This document shows positions 47,151 to 58,459 of a stretch of DNA of 64,000 nucleotides, one piece after another (positions within the stretch are counted from its first letter, which is position 1; each line of letters begins with the position of its first letter). The notes beneath the pieces were generated by a model. The model saw only the letters and a program-made list of their open reading frames with translations. It did not search any database and was not told the origin of the DNA. The translations under genes were made by a program, and so were the position numbers. The stretch comes from Talpa occidentalis (taxonomy: Eukaryota; Chordata; Mammalia; Eulipotyphla; Talpidae): the NCBI RefSeq assembly GCF_014898055.3, contig NW_023605194.1, forward strand, positions 62,926,861 to 62,990,860, given 5' to 3'.

Positions 47151-48394
47151 TAACCAAAGATAAGAAATTTTGTGTCAATAAAAATAAATAACTACAGTGT
47201 ATTGAAACACATCAAATATGTTTAAACCCTTAAGTTCAGAAAGATAATTTTTTTTAAAGCCTGCCTGGCTATTACTGGAGAATGCTAGTTCTTTATTTTG
47301 AAAACTGGTAAACTAAGTTAATAAGTGAAGAAAATAATAAGGAATAAAGTGATTAAGTAGAATTAAAACATTACCATTTTATAATATAGTAAATTAATAG
47401 ATCTAGACATTAATCACCAAAAGCTGCTAATGTCACAAAAAGCAAAAACAGATAAATGATGCCTCCAGATGTCAAAGCACAACACCTCCGACAAGGTGGT
47501 TTTGAAAAAAAAGGCAACAACAAAACCAACCTGAATTCAATGAAGTCTATAGCTCCAACTATTAATTTACTGGATGTAGAAGACACCACCAGGATGCAAT
47601 CAGAAAGCAACAGACTAAGAAACTCCACAGGGCAAGTGATTTAATTTCTTTGGGAAAAAAAATTGAGAGGGAAATAAATTAAGGAGTATCTTGTTACTAG
47701 ACTTCTGACCTCATTTAAATAGGGGTCCAAATATTAATATTCACAAGACACATAGCAAATTATTTGGAAGGGATGATACAGTGTCTGAAAATAATTTACA
47801 CATAGTAAATTATTTGGAGGGGATGATACAGTGCTTCAAAATAGTAAGGGGAGATAAGAGGGGTAAAGGGGATATGAATAAAGGGTATACCCCTTAGAAG
47901 AAGCAAGGCTGACCACAATTAAAATAAATGTTTAATTTATTTTAAAATTATTTATTTTAAATAATAAAAAGTTAAGTAAAAAGTAGTCTTTGCTCCTCTC
48001 CCTTCCCTTCGTCCTGGAAGATGGCATTAAGGCCTTAAAGTGCGGCAGCCATCTTATGACCTAGTAGCAGCAAGAATAAAGTCAGACATGTGAGGTCAAC
48101 ATATAGACAGGATGACAGAACAGAAAGACAGCAGGCTAAGCTCCTATGATCTCATGGGGCTTCTGTGCCAATCCTAAATGCCTACTTGAAAATTTATTTG
48201 ATAAACCTCCATGTAGTTAAACCACACTTAGGAGAGGTTCCTTTTATTTGCTAGCAAGACTGATTATAACTGATAGTAAAAAGTTAATATTTGTGGGGCC
48301 ATTTTTTAAATGGACCAGGACAGAGAAACTCCATTACCTGTCTTGTTTGGGCTGGGGCAAAGACCTTTAAACTGGGCAAAAGCAAATGTTAAAA
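47151..48394. other. Upstream flank, old repeats not resolved
   Basis: The part at about 47400-47700 (GATGTAGAAGACACCACCAG) and the part at about 47990-48280 read like ancient non-LTR or DNA elements, plus the tandem duplication at 47749. Confidence 0.4.
47749..47850 (+). repeat. Local tandem duplication, about 50 bp units
   Basis: ACATAGCAAATTATTTGGA and ACATAGTAAATTATTTGGA begin two adjacent units, each reaching GGGATGATACAGTG. Confidence 0.85.
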
Positions 48395-48560
48395 AACAAA
48401 ATCATGAAAGTAATTGTTTGACAACTATAAACCAGAGACACACTATGGGGGGGCAGGGAAAGGAGGGATTGGGGCCAAAATAAGGGGGGTGCAATTGTAT
48501 GGGGAATGTAAAAATAAACTCAAAAAAATACATAAATATGAATTAGACATTTAAAAAAAA
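48395..48560 (+). mobile_element. L1 3' UTR end
   Basis: Shares the ACAACTATAAACCAGAGACA start and the following G-rich block with the L1 3' UTR at 18015, and ends in an A-rich tail at 48530-48563. Confidence 0.65.
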
Positions 48561-48589
48561 AAAAGAAAGCAATTGTTTGAGAAGTCATC

Positions 48590-49207
48590 TGTTAGTGGGT
48601 AGAATGAGGGGCACCCCAGGATCCCCAAACCTTGCATGCTCTAATAGATTCTGCTATCCACCACGTAAAGACAAAACACACTCTTTGTGCATAAGACCTT
48701 TATAGAGAAGAATTGTAATAGATTAGTGCACAATAAAAGAAAGAGAAGATAATAGTTTCCAATTAAACACACGCAGTTACCCATTCACTTATGGGTAAAT
48801 GCCCAGCCAAACAGGGTTGGTCCAAAGCGGGACCACTGAGGCAACTTTTGACGGGGAACCATAGAAAAGGGGCAGAAGAAGACCAGGCAAGTCTGAAAGG
48901 AAAGGAGAAAAATCAAAGTACAAGTAAAGATAAAAGCTGCCATTATCAGTCTCCCACAGTCACCCACGTATTCCAATGTCTCCTTCCATGTCCCACAAGT
49001 CCCTGGTATAAGTCCAAGGCTGAGAAGCAAGAGTAGCTTCTTCACATCTCTCTCTGCTCCACATGTCTCCTCCAAGTCTTCTCTTCCAGTCTTCTCTCCC
49101 AAGGCTTTTTTAGCTTCCCCTCACTACTCAGCTCTACCCTCATTAGGTGGGTCAGGCAACATGGAAACTCCCCTTTTTATATTACTTCCAAATCAGAGAA
49201 CTTGTTA
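48590..49207 (-). mobile_element. LTR-C, minus
   Basis: Aligns with other LTR-C copies: TGTTAGTGGG start, TAAATGCCCAGCCAAACAGG block, and an AAAGCTGCCATTATCAGTCT block. The end is approximate. More diverged than the 61 and 63 kb copies. Confidence 0.75.
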
Positions 49208-49418
49208 GAGGATGCGTCACTGCAAAAGAGGGAGAGGGAGAGCATCGCTGTGGCTACCTTAACGAATAACATTTTCCCTGTCTCCAATTCCATGCCACCA
49301 ACTTCTCAGATCCTTGGACTACAACTCCCAGCTTGCCATGAACTCAGCTTCCTGAATAAGGGTGGGGGGCAGCTGAAAAGGAGGAAGGAGCAAGGAAGCA
49401 CGTATACATATGAGGTAT

Positions 49419-49684
49419 GGGGCCTCCCTAGTGGCACAAGGGGTTAAGACGCAATATATGAAGCTGTCTGCAGCCTCTGCAGCATGAGTTCGATCCCCAG
49501 CCGTGGAGCTACCCACATAGCACAACAGACCTCTTCTGTCTTGCCTGCTGCTCCCCTAAGCAGTGTATTTCAGTCAATCTGCCTGTTCCATTCTTTTCCC
49601 CCACCCTGTCTGGTGAATCCTCTCACCCTCCACACTTCTGGCCTGTACCCCAGTTCTTGTATGCATAAATAAATAAATCTTTAA
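49419..49684 (+). mobile_element. tRNA-derived SINE
   Basis: Full copy; head GGGGCCTCCCTAGTGGCAC. Confidence 0.92.
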
Positions 49685-49759
49685 ATATATATATGGTGAA
49701 ATAGGGAGGAAGGAGACATATGTGCAGAGGCTACTCCTGGTGTTTTAGCATTTTGGTAG

Positions 49760-50170
49760 GTAGGCACTAAAAGGACAATGGCAGCCATCATCTTGACCTC
49801 ACGGTGGATAGTACATGGTAAATTTTGGGTGTCTTCCCTGCTCCAAGCTGTATATTGGACCCTGCCCAATATACAGCTTGTTTCATCCCTGCTGGGAGAT
49901 GTCTTGGACTCCTGGAAATCTTTCAGGCCTCAGCCAGCCAACTTTAGACTGATCCTGTTTGCCTAGGCATTTGCCCTTAAAATGACAAGTGATTTTGGGG
50001 GTTTGACTCAGGGTCTCTCCCCTACTTGTCTTCTGTTTCCTTTAAACCTCTCACACAATAAAGACCTTTGCACGCAATAGAGTTTGATTTTTGCTTTGCT
50101 GGGCATAGATGGTGGATCCTTTTAGAAAGGGAAAAACTTTTAGAACAGTTTGGGGTTCCTGGATAGCCCT
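49760..50170 (+). mobile_element. Older LTR-C-related element
   Basis: Motifs GACAATGGCAGCCATCATC, GGCATTTGCCCTTAAAATGA and CACACAATAAAGACC follow the LTR-C layout but with high divergence. It includes a short inverted repeat around 49853-49880 (AAGCTGTATATTGG and CCAATATACAGCTT). Confidence 0.55.
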
Positions 50171-51014
50171 TCATTTCTCCCAGCATCAAATTAATAATTA
50201 TGTCCTTTTTGCCAGATGATAGAATCAATAACCAATTATGTGTAGCCAAGAATAATTTAAGCTCGTTAACACTAATCAACTCTTTAACCACAGTTTCAAA
50301 AACAAAAAAGAGAAACAACAGGTTCATCCTGACTCCACCCACAGTGGGCAAAAAAGACTCTGGAATCACCCTCTCCATTGAAAACAACTGAAAAAACACT
50401 GATATGTGCTCCTAGAAAAATCCAGATGCTTCAAACCAGCTCCAGGACATCCCCAGGGAGTTAAAAAAAAAAAAACCAAGGGGCCACTGACAGCAAAGAA
50501 TAGGAGGTGAGGGGAGCGTGTCAGGGCAGGGAGTTGAATTCCCAAGTCACTCCACTGAGAGAGACCCAGGACATTTAGACGTTTCTTGAAGGAATTTTCC
50601 AGGCAGTGGGAGCTCCTTAGAATCTGACCTGGGGACCTGAGAACTCTGCACTTGGGCTGGCTCTCTTCGCACCCCCCTCCTGAAAGAGGTCAAAGAAAAG
50701 CCCGTTGACATCCAAACTCCATAAACACCTCTAAACCAGAAAGAACAGCTTTAGCGTGAACTCACAAATTCTCCGGGAAGACAGACCAAGGGGGCGTATG
50801 CTTCCCAGACCTGCAGAGGCAGCAGGCCAGGCCAATGTGGAGCAGGGCGGCCATGGTGGGTGCCAAAGTGTTAACTGGGCATACCTGTGCCCACTGCACA
50901 CCCAGAGCTGCCTCTGAGCCGGGTGCAGATTATTCCTGGATGGGAGCCTGGAGACGCGGATATTGCTGGGACACCCGAGCTTCATAGATAATGATTGCTG
51001 GAAGAAAGAAACAA
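50171..51014. other. Upstream flank, less repetitive segment
   Basis: Higher GC, with no SINE or LTR. A 108-codon minus frame (50731-51057) runs into the neighbouring LTR-C and is not protein-like. Confidence 0.45.
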
Positions 51015-51018
51015 CAGG

Positions 51019-52133
51019 TGTTAGCAGGCAGAGTGAGGGGCACCCCAGCACCCCCAAACCTGCCTGCTCAAAATAGGTCCTGCCATCTACCTCATCAAGA
51101 CAATTGATACTTAATGCATAAGATCTTTAATGGAAAGGAACTTGAATAAAACTAGTGTGTGATAGAGAAAAGGGAAAGAATATAATTTCTTCATGAAATA
51201 CCCAAAGTTACATCCCTTTGTGGGTAAATGCCCAGCCAAAGAGTGTTGCCCAAAGCAGGGCCACGGAGGCCCGAAAGCTTGACACAAATGTAAGGTATCT
51301 TGGGTGAGGAACCATAGCATAGTGGCAGCAAGGCACAGAGCAGGATCTCTATGATCCAGGCAGACGGGTCAAGGAGAGTTCTGAGCCCTCAGTGGCTTTT
51401 CAGGCTTTTATTGAGCTTTTTACAAGGAAGAGGGGCTGGGAGGCCAGGAGGCCAGGAGGCTGGGTGAGTCATCACTCTCTGGGTTCTCTGACATTCTCTC
51501 ATGGTCTCTGCTTTTCCTTTGCTGCTCTACTGGTTCTGCTGCTCTCGTTCTTGTTCTCCTATTGCTCTCTTCCCTCATTCTACTGGTGTTCCATGATGCT
51601 ACCTTTATAAGCCCCATTTCAGCCCAGGTGTGCCCACCTATGCGTGCCCACACCCCACTACAGGTGTCCGCTATCAGGCATGCATGTAGGACAGGTGGAA
51701 TCAATCATTAATGCTAATGGTGGGAGGGCAACAAAGCCGAATAATTTTTCACTTGCCCTACAATAGGAAAGAGCAGAAGGGGGGCCAGGCAAGCCTGAAA
51801 GGAAAAGAGCAAAATCAAAATTTAAGTCAAGATAAAGGCTGCCACTGTCAGCCTCTTTCTGGTGTCTCCTTCCACAACTCCTAAGTCCCTGATACAAGTC
51901 CAAGGCCTAGAAGCAAAAGCACTTCTTTACATGTCTCTCTGTCCATGGGCCTCCTCCAAATCTTCTTCTTGATCTCCATCGCTCTCCATTTCTCCTCCTG
52001 CTGCCTCTCTTTCTTCATCCTTCCTCTGCTTCTACTACTCTTTTCTAGCTTCTCCTCCCTGCTCAGCTCCATCCTTCCTTGGATGGGGCAAAGAACCTAG
52101 AACCTCCCTTTCTATGGCTGTCACACTGTTACA
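51019..52133 (-). mobile_element. LTR-C solo carrying a nested LTR-B
   Basis: Outer LTR-C in two parts (51019-51317 and 51763-52133), flanked by CAGG on both sides (51015-51018 and 52134-52137). The nested LTR-B (51318-51762) has its own ATAG duplication. Termini are TGTTAGCAGG and CTGTTACA. Confidence 0.88.
51318..51762 (-). mobile_element. LTR-B solo inside LTR-C
   Basis: Begins CATAGTGGCAGC (the usual TGTAG start with two substitutions) and ends GCCCTACA. ATAG flanks both ends (51314-51317 and 51763-51766). The body carries the antisense of an AATAAA-type signal near 51407-51413. Confidence 0.82.
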
Positions 52134-52523
52134 CAGGTAGGTGGGAGTGAAGTGAAGGCAACCTATGCCCAGAATACAGCTTATTGTGGAACAAAACAAG
52201 AGGTAGAGATGACTAAGGTCATGCCTTAACTCAAGATTGAGTATTAAAGTACAAGCCACCCCCTCACCTCCACCTTATACCCAGGTAAACTAAGATGAGG
52301 ACAAAGATAAATCCCCAGTACCCCAAGCACATACACATAAACAGCTATAAATAAGGCAATATACATGGCTAGGAAGCAAGGAACATCTCAACAGAAGATG
52401 GAAAAGCAAAATGAAAAGAACAGAGTCCGGGGACAAATATAATGGAGACAGAAATAGAGAAACGACCTGACAGCAACTTCAAAACAACAATATTAAAAAT
52501 GTTAAGTAAGATACTGGCCAGTT

Positions 52524-52808
52524 GGGCCTCCTTGGTGGCGTAAGGGGTTAAGTCTCAGCACTATGAAGCTGTCCGCAGTCACTGCAGCACGAGTTAGATC
52601 TCCCAGGCAGGGAGCTACCCACATGGTGCAGCAGACCTCTCCTGTCTCTCCAGTGTTCCCCTCAGCAGTGTATTTCAGTCAGTCTATCTATTCTGCTCCC
52701 CGCTCTGTCTCTGGTGAATTCTCTCACTGCCCCCGACCTCTACACCTCTGGCCTACCCCCCTACTCTTGTATGCATAAATAAATAAAATAATTTTTTTTT
52801 TTAAAAAA
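52524..52808 (+). mobile_element. tRNA-derived SINE
   Basis: AGATACTGGCCAGT on both sides. Confidence 0.93.
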
Positions 52809-53147
52809 AGATACTGGCCAGTCAGAGGCAGACAGGCAGAAGCAAGATCTCAGAAAGGAGATCCAGGAACAAAGAGTTCTTCACTTAAGAGATTGAATAT
52901 GTAAAAAGATCACAAAAAGGGATTCTGAATGAAATATAGAAAACTCCGTGCTTTAAATAGAGTCAAGAAGGTAAAAGAAAGAATTTCAGGTGTATAAGAC
53001 TCAAATAAACAACAGGTTCAAAATGAAGTCCTTCATGCCAAGCTGCAAGATTTAATACTTAACCTAATTGTAGTTTCAGTCTCTCCCAAAAGAGGGATTT
53101 TTGATATTTTCTTTTTTTTTCCTATATCAAATTTTATTGATTTTGGA

Positions 53148-53520
53148 AAGTGATCTGGACTCATCTTAAAAAACTAAAAATGGAAATATTGTACAACCCA
53201 ACAATTATGCTCTTTAGCATTGATCCAAAAAACATGAAACCATCAAAGCAAAAACCAATGTGCTCTCCAGTGTTTATCACAGCACTGCTTACATTAGCTA
53301 GGATATGGAAGCAACGCAAATGCCCACCAATAGACAACTGGATAAAGAGGTGCACCTCAACACTATGGAGTACTATTCAGTCATAAGAAAAGATGAAATG
53401 CAGCCATGTAAAGCAAAATGGAGAACGTCTAAGGGAACTACATATAGTAAAGCAAGCCAAAATGACAAAAACAAATACTGAACATTTACGTGACACATGA
53501 TTTGACAAAGTAAAATACTT
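53148..53520 (+). mobile_element. L1 ORF2 3' fragment
   Basis: Diverged L1 tail with ACAGCACTGCTTACATTAGC, GCAAATGCCCACCAATAGA and ATGGAGTACTATTCAGTC. A frame of 78 codons remains open. A poly-T head with an antisense AATAAA signal at 53108-53147 precedes it, so this may be the inverted part of a twin-primed L1. This insertion splits an LTR-H copy. Confidence 0.7.
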
Positions 53521-53540
53521 GCAAAAGCTAGTGGACATCG

Positions 53541-53808
53541 GGCCTCCCTGGTGGTGCAGGGGTTAAAGATAGCACTATCAAGCTGTCACCAGCCACTGCA
53601 GCAAGAATTTGATCCCCGGACCGGGAGCTACCCACATGGCGCAGCAGCCCTCTCTTGACTCTCCCGCTGCTCCCCTCAGCAGTGTATTTCAGTCAGTCTG
53701 CCTGTTTTGCTTCCCACTCTGTCTCTGGTGAATCCTCTCATCCCCCTCACCTCTGGCTTACACCCCAGTTCTTGTATTCATAAATAAATAGATCTTTGGG
53801 GGGGGGGA
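53541..53808 (+). mobile_element. tRNA-derived SINE with a G-rich tail
   Basis: CTAGTGGACA on both sides. The tail after ATCTTT is a G run with only a few A residues. Confidence 0.92.
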
Positions 53809-54039
53809 AACTAGTGGACAATAATAAGCACAATGAGAACACTGAGGATATGAGAGAGGTGGGAGAAACAAAGGGTCAACAGGATATGAAGGATGGTGGT
53901 GGGGGAAAACCAAATTTTATTGATTTGTCATTTGCTTCCATGACCATATTTTGGAGTACAAGGTCACACCTCAACAAGTGCACAAGCTTCACTCACCCCT
54001 TACCAAAGATATAGTGCTGATACACTAATACATTACTAA

Positions 54040-54053
54040 AATGTGTAATACTG
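54040..54053 (-). repeat. Target-site copy at the 3' edge of the U6 fragment
   Basis: The second copy of the duplication flanking the SINE at 54054. It shows that the sequence left of the SINE (to about 53911, ending in a CAATAAAA-like signal on the minus strand) was joined to the U6 3' end before the SINE came in. Confidence 0.6.
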
Positions 54054-54312
54054 GGCCTCCCTGGTGGTGCAGGGAGTTGGACACCGCACTATGAAGCAAT
54101 CCGCAGCCTCTGCAGCACGAGTTCAATCCCCGGCCGGCCAGGAAGTTACCCACATGGTGCAGCAGACTTCTCCTGTCTCACTAGTTGCTCCCCTCAGCAG
54201 TGTATTTCCGTCGATCTGCCTGTTCTGCTCCCCACTCTGTCTCTGGTGAATCCTCTCACCCACCACACCTCTGGCCTGTACCCCAGTTCTTGTATGCATA
54301 AATAAATCTTTT
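54054..54312 (+). mobile_element. tRNA-derived SINE at the U6 pseudogene
   Basis: AAAATGTGTAATACT on both sides. Confidence 0.93.
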
Positions 54313-54392
54313 AAAATGTGTAATACTTCAAGAATTTGCATGTCATCCTTGTGCAGGGGCCACGCTAATCTTCTCTCTGTTTCCAATCTAAA
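54313..54392 (-). pseudogene. U6 snRNA pseudogene fragment
   Basis: Read on the minus strand it matches the 3' two-thirds of U6 snRNA, including the conserved AGAAGATTAGC, GGCCCCTGC and AAGGATGACA blocks, with several substitutions, and lacks the 5' stem-loop. A SINE (54054-54312) is inserted at its 3' edge, duplicating about 14 bp (AAAATGTGTAATACT). Not expected to be functional. Confidence 0.85.
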
Positions 54393-54650
54393 AGGAAATT
54401 TTAATTAATCAATCTGAAGATTCCTGGTCGCAGTATGGTAATCTTCATAATGAGATTCTCCACCCTCCTCCTCTAAGGGAAGATAAGCTTTCTTTTGCTA
54501 ATAAGTATGTCCCAGCCTATTCCTGGCTAGAAAAATCATCTATTTTGTACAACTTCTTGCAGCACCTTTCTACTTGCTAGATAAGACATTTCCAGATTCA
54601 CGAATCATTTAATAAAGCCCGTAAACCAATTAGGTCTTTAAAATTAACTT

Positions 54651-55214
54651 GTTTGGGGTTATTTTGTTTTTCTTATTTAACACCACTTCCCTTATCTTCT
54701 GCTTTTCCTTCCATAAAACCCTTTATTTCTATCCCTTCTTGTGTTACCTATTGCCAAGTTGGTTCATGTGCCCACGCAGTTAGACCAAACACTGCATGGC
54801 AAGTGTTTGAAGCAGGGAAAGGTTTTATTATGGAAAAATGGAGCCACTTGAGGTCATGGGAGCCTAAGCTCAAATTCACCTCCCTGAATAAAAAGGTCTC
54901 AAGCTTTTTATAGGAGTGGGGAATGTGCAAAGCGTTTACGGAAGTGGGCATCTGGCCTCAAGTCATTATCTTAGTGACTTCAGAGTTCCATCCTGCTGAT
55001 TACTGCAACACAGGTTCCTCATGCTGGAAACAGGTTTGTTCAAGATAAGATTTTACTTTTAGGGAAGTTTTTAGATTGGTTAGCTAGAGGGTGCTGCTCC
55101 TTGATTTGTATCAAATTTTAAATGATGAGGGGCACATATTTGGCTTCTACTTGAATCTGTGTACTGCAAATTGCAATTATTTGCTCCCAAAACAAATTCT
55201 TGATTGCCTCTCTT
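54651..55214. other. Possible old LTR, minus
   Basis: GGAAAGGTTTTATTATGGAA and AGCTTTTTATAGGAGTGGGG resemble the antisense of an old LTR polyadenylation region. Limits unknown. Confidence 0.35.
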
Positions 55215-55300
55215 TTTGGCTCTTAATTTTTGTGTAAGTGAAATCATACAATATCTGGTCCTCTATGAGTGGCTTCTTTTGCTCAACATGGTTTGAACAT
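55215..55300 (-). mobile_element. L1 tail fragment, minus
   Basis: Antisense L1 3' sequence (GTGAAATCATACAATATCTG, CTTCTTTTGCTCAACATGG) directly before a plus-oriented L1. Confidence 0.5.
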
Positions 55301-55745
55301 AATAAAAATATAGTGTTTTCCAACTGGGACTATATCAAACTAAAAAGCTTCTGTACAGCAAAAGAGACAATAACTAAGATGAAGAGACACCCCACCGATT
55401 GGGAGAAACTATTTGCACTACACAAAACTGATATGGGACAAATATCAAAGATCTACAAAGAGCTTACACAAGTCAACAGAAACAAAATGAAGAATAGTTA
55501 AAAAGTGGACAGAAGAGCTAAAAAGATACTTCTCCAAAGAGGAAATGCAATGGTCAATAGGCACATGAAAAAATGCTCAACATCATTTATAATCAGGGAA
55601 ATGCAAATCAAAACCACAATGAGATATCTCCTCACCTCAGCAAGAACAGCCCGCATTAAAAAATCTAACGACAACAAATGCTCACGAGGATGTGGAGAAA
55701 AAGGAACACTTTTACTTTGCTGGTGGGAGTGCAAATTGGTCCAAC

Positions 55746-56138
55746 TGCTGTTTTTTTGGAGTCAGTTTGGAGTGCGGGGTCCTTGGGTTCACTCTGGGAA
55801 AGGTTTCACCAGTGCTCCCCTTTCAGCGGCATGCGGCAAGTTTCTCCACGAGACAGAGACAGTAGTTATATTTAAAGAGCAGCTTTATTAGGGAAAGGGA
55901 CAAACAGTAAAACACACTTGCATAGACACAAGCGGGCAGCAAGAGCTGCCCCAAAAGGGACAGGTTTGCTGAGAGAGGCCTGCATGGTTACAGGCGGGTG
56001 GCCTTGAGGAGAGCTGCCTCCGCTGAGGGTGGTCAGGGAGAAGTCCCGGCTTGGTACATGGTACCCCTACCTCCTTGTGTGAGTTAGGTTCTTGACCTTG
56101 TATCTCCTTTCCAGTTTTTCTATTCGTATCCTCCATCA
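55746..56138 (-). mobile_element. LTR-F solo, minus, internally deleted
   Basis: TGCTGTTTTTTTGG to ATCCTCCATCA, 393 bp, in an L1. CAAC flanks both ends (55742-55745 and 56139-56142). It lacks roughly 250 bp present in the plus copy at 56191. Confidence 0.87.
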
Positions 56139-56190
56139 CAACCACTATGGAAATCTGTTTGGAGGACCCTCAAATTACTAAAAATGGATC

Positions 56191-57128
56191 TGATGGAGGA
56201 TACGAATAGAAAAACTGGAAAGGAGATACAAGGTCAAGAACCTAACTCACAGGCCTCCCCTGGTGGTGCAGCGGTTGAGCGCTGGGTTGCGAAGCTGCCC
56301 ACAGCCTCCGCAGCGCCAGTTTGATCCCCCGCCGCCGTCGAGGGTCCCACATGGCGTGACAGACCTCTCCTGCCGCCCGCTGCTCCCCTCAGCAGTGTAT
56401 TTCGTCAGTCTGCCTGTTCTGTTCCTTGCTCTGGCTCTGGTGAATTCTCTCACCCTCCCATGCTTCTGACTATACCCAGTGCTTGTATAAATAAAATAAA
56501 TCTTTAAAAAAAAAAAAAAGAACCTAACTCACACATGGTGAGGGTGGAGGGGATTAGTGTAAGCCGTCAACCCAGTTACAGAAACCAAGACCCTTAGGCA
56601 TCAACGCCCAGATCAGGAGGCTTAACACACAGAAACTATCAGACTGCTCTAGGGGCACAGACCATCTACCCACAAAGATGAACCCCTCCCTGAAGATGAT
56701 AAAACCTAACTCAGCCCCCACAGTGGGGCAGCAGTCTTTCTGCCCACCTGTGACTATGCAGGTGCTTCCTTTCACCAACTCTCTCCCTCTGCAGGGCACC
56801 AGCCTCCCTGCCTGCCGGTGACCTGTACCTGCCCGGGCTTCCCTTCATGGACCTCCCTGAGTGGAGGCAGCTCTCCTCAAGGCCGCCTGCCTGCCACCAC
56901 ACAGGCCTCTCTCCGCAAGCCTGTCCCTTTTTGGGGCAGCTCTTCCTGTCCGCTGGTATCTATGCAAGTGTCTTTTACTCTCCTGTCCCTTTCCCTGATA
57001 AAACCACTGTCTCTGTCTCGTGGAGAAACTCGCTGAGTGCTGCTGAAACAGGAGCTCTGGTGAAAACTTTCCCAGATTGAACCCAAGGACCCCACACTCC
57101 AAACCCAAAGACTCCAGAAACAACATCA
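56191..57128 (+). mobile_element. LTR-F solo, plus, with a nested SINE
   Basis: TGATGGAGGA to ACAACATCA with matching TGATG/CATCA ends. GATC flanks both sides (56187-56190 and 57129-57132). About 650 bp without the SINE at 56251-56519. Confidence 0.9.
56251..56519 (+). mobile_element. tRNA-derived SINE in LTR-F
   Basis: AAGAACCTAACTCACA on both sides. Confidence 0.93.
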
Positions 57129-57467
57129 GATCTACTATATGACCCAGCAACTCCACTCCTAGGAATCAACCCAAAGGATACAAAAACATTAATTCAAAAG
57201 GAAACCTGCCCTTCTATGTTCAGTGCAGCACTATTTACAATAGCTAAAATATGAAAACAACAACCCAAATGCCCAAAAACAGATGACTGGATCAAAATGT
57301 GATGTGCATATAAATATATATGTATAAATATACAGTGGAATACTAGTCAACAATCAAAAAAGATAAACTTATGCCATTCACAGCAGCATGGATGGAGCTG
57401 AAAGGGATTATGCTCAGTGAAATAAATCAGAAGGAAAAAGAAAAATACCACACGATTTCATTTGTAG

Positions 57468-58440
57468 TGTTAGGGGGAAAGGATGTCCTGAGCTAATCCC
57501 ATACAGGCTTTGTGGACCCCACCCCGACTCCAGACTAAAGCCATCAAGACTCTGGGAAAGACAAATCCCATCACCACCAAGGGAGGGTGGCTGGGACCTG
57601 AGGGTGGAGTTGGGCAGCCAGGTTGGATATAAAAAACCAAATACGTGGGCCTTGGGCTCTCTCTCTGGCTCGTGATCACTCGCCTCCTGGCTTTGTTAGG
57701 GGGAAGGATGTCCTGAGATAATCTCATACAGGCTTTGTGGACTCCACCCCCACTCCAGACTAAAGCCATCAGGACATTGGGAAAGACAAATCCCATCACC
57801 ACCAAGGGGAGGGTGGCTGGGACCTGAGGGTGGAGTTGGGCAGCCAGGTTGGATATAAAAACCAAACACGTGGGCCTTGCTGTCTCTCTGGCTCGCGATC
57901 GCTCGCCTCCTGGCTTCACCGCTCCTGGCTGGCGGCCAGCTCTCAGAGCGCCATTTTGGGATTCCTGATCGGCGGATCGGGTAGGACTCATTTAAAACTT
58001 TGTCTCCCACTTTTCTCCCAGAGCTGTACATTTCCTCATTTCCCTTTCCCTTGTAAATAAACCTTTTATTAACCTTTCACGTGTGCCTGCAGTAGAGCAT
58101 TGATAAGTCCTTTTAAGCGCGCGGGTGAGGACCCACAGTCAGGCACCCTGTTTTGTATCGGGGTTGCTCTACAACAGCTTCACCGCTCCTGGCTGGCGGC
58201 CAACTCTGAGAGCGCCATTTTGGGATTCCTGATCGGCGGATCGGGTAGGACTCATTTAAAACTTTGTCTCCCACTTTTCTCCCAGAGCTGTACATTTCCT
58301 CATTTCCCCTTCCCTTGTAAATAAACCTTTTATTAACCTTTCGCGTGTGCCTGCAGTAGAGCATTGATAAGTCCTTTTAAGCGCGCGGGTGAGGACCCAC
58401 AGTCAGGCACCCTGTTTTGTATCGGGGTTGCTCTACAATA
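57468..58440 (+). mobile_element. LTR-A solo (outer), interrupted by another LTR-A
   Basis: Outer copy in two parts, 57468-57693 and 58177-58440 (TGTTAGGGGG to CTCTACAATA). The interruption is a complete LTR-A in the same orientation. Its right flank (GTTT) does not clearly repeat the left (GTAG). Confidence 0.9.
57694..58176 (+). mobile_element. LTR-A solo (inner) nested in LTR-A
   Basis: Complete 483-bp LTR, TGTTAGGGGG to CTCTACAACA. GCTT flanks both sides (57690-57693 and 58177-58180). A duplication inside the outer LTR shows a true insertion and not a tandem duplication. Confidence 0.93.
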
Positions 58441-58459
58441 GTTTGGCCCCCAACAACAG

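Larger units (their letters stand above)
52990..54650 (+). mobile_element. LTR-H copy 2, split by later insertions
   Basis: The left part (52990-53107) and right part (54396-54650) match consecutive blocks of LTR-H copy 1. Between them lie an L1 piece, two SINEs and the U6 pseudogene. Confidence 0.5.
55305..57467 (+). mobile_element. L1 ORF2 3' region split by two LTR-F solos
   Basis: Three consecutive pieces of one L1: 55305-55745 (GGGACTATATCAAACTAAAA, then GGTGGGAGTGCAAATTGGTC), 56139-56190 (CAACCACTATGGAAATCTGT) and 57129-57467 (TGACCCAGCAACTCCACTCC, then ATGGAGCTGAAAGGGATTAT). They read in L1 order once the two LTR-F insertions are removed. The frame is broken. A tandem LTR-A pair follows at 57468. 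Confidence 0.85.

Noticed and set aside
50731..51057. A 108-codon minus frame as a host gene
   Set aside because: It runs across the edge of an LTR-C, has no recognisable motif, and shows no splice or start context.
57470..57991. A 173-codon minus-strand frame and similar frames at 45857 and 44168
   Set aside because: They lie wholly within LTR-A copies and recur with the repeat. LTRs do not encode these.
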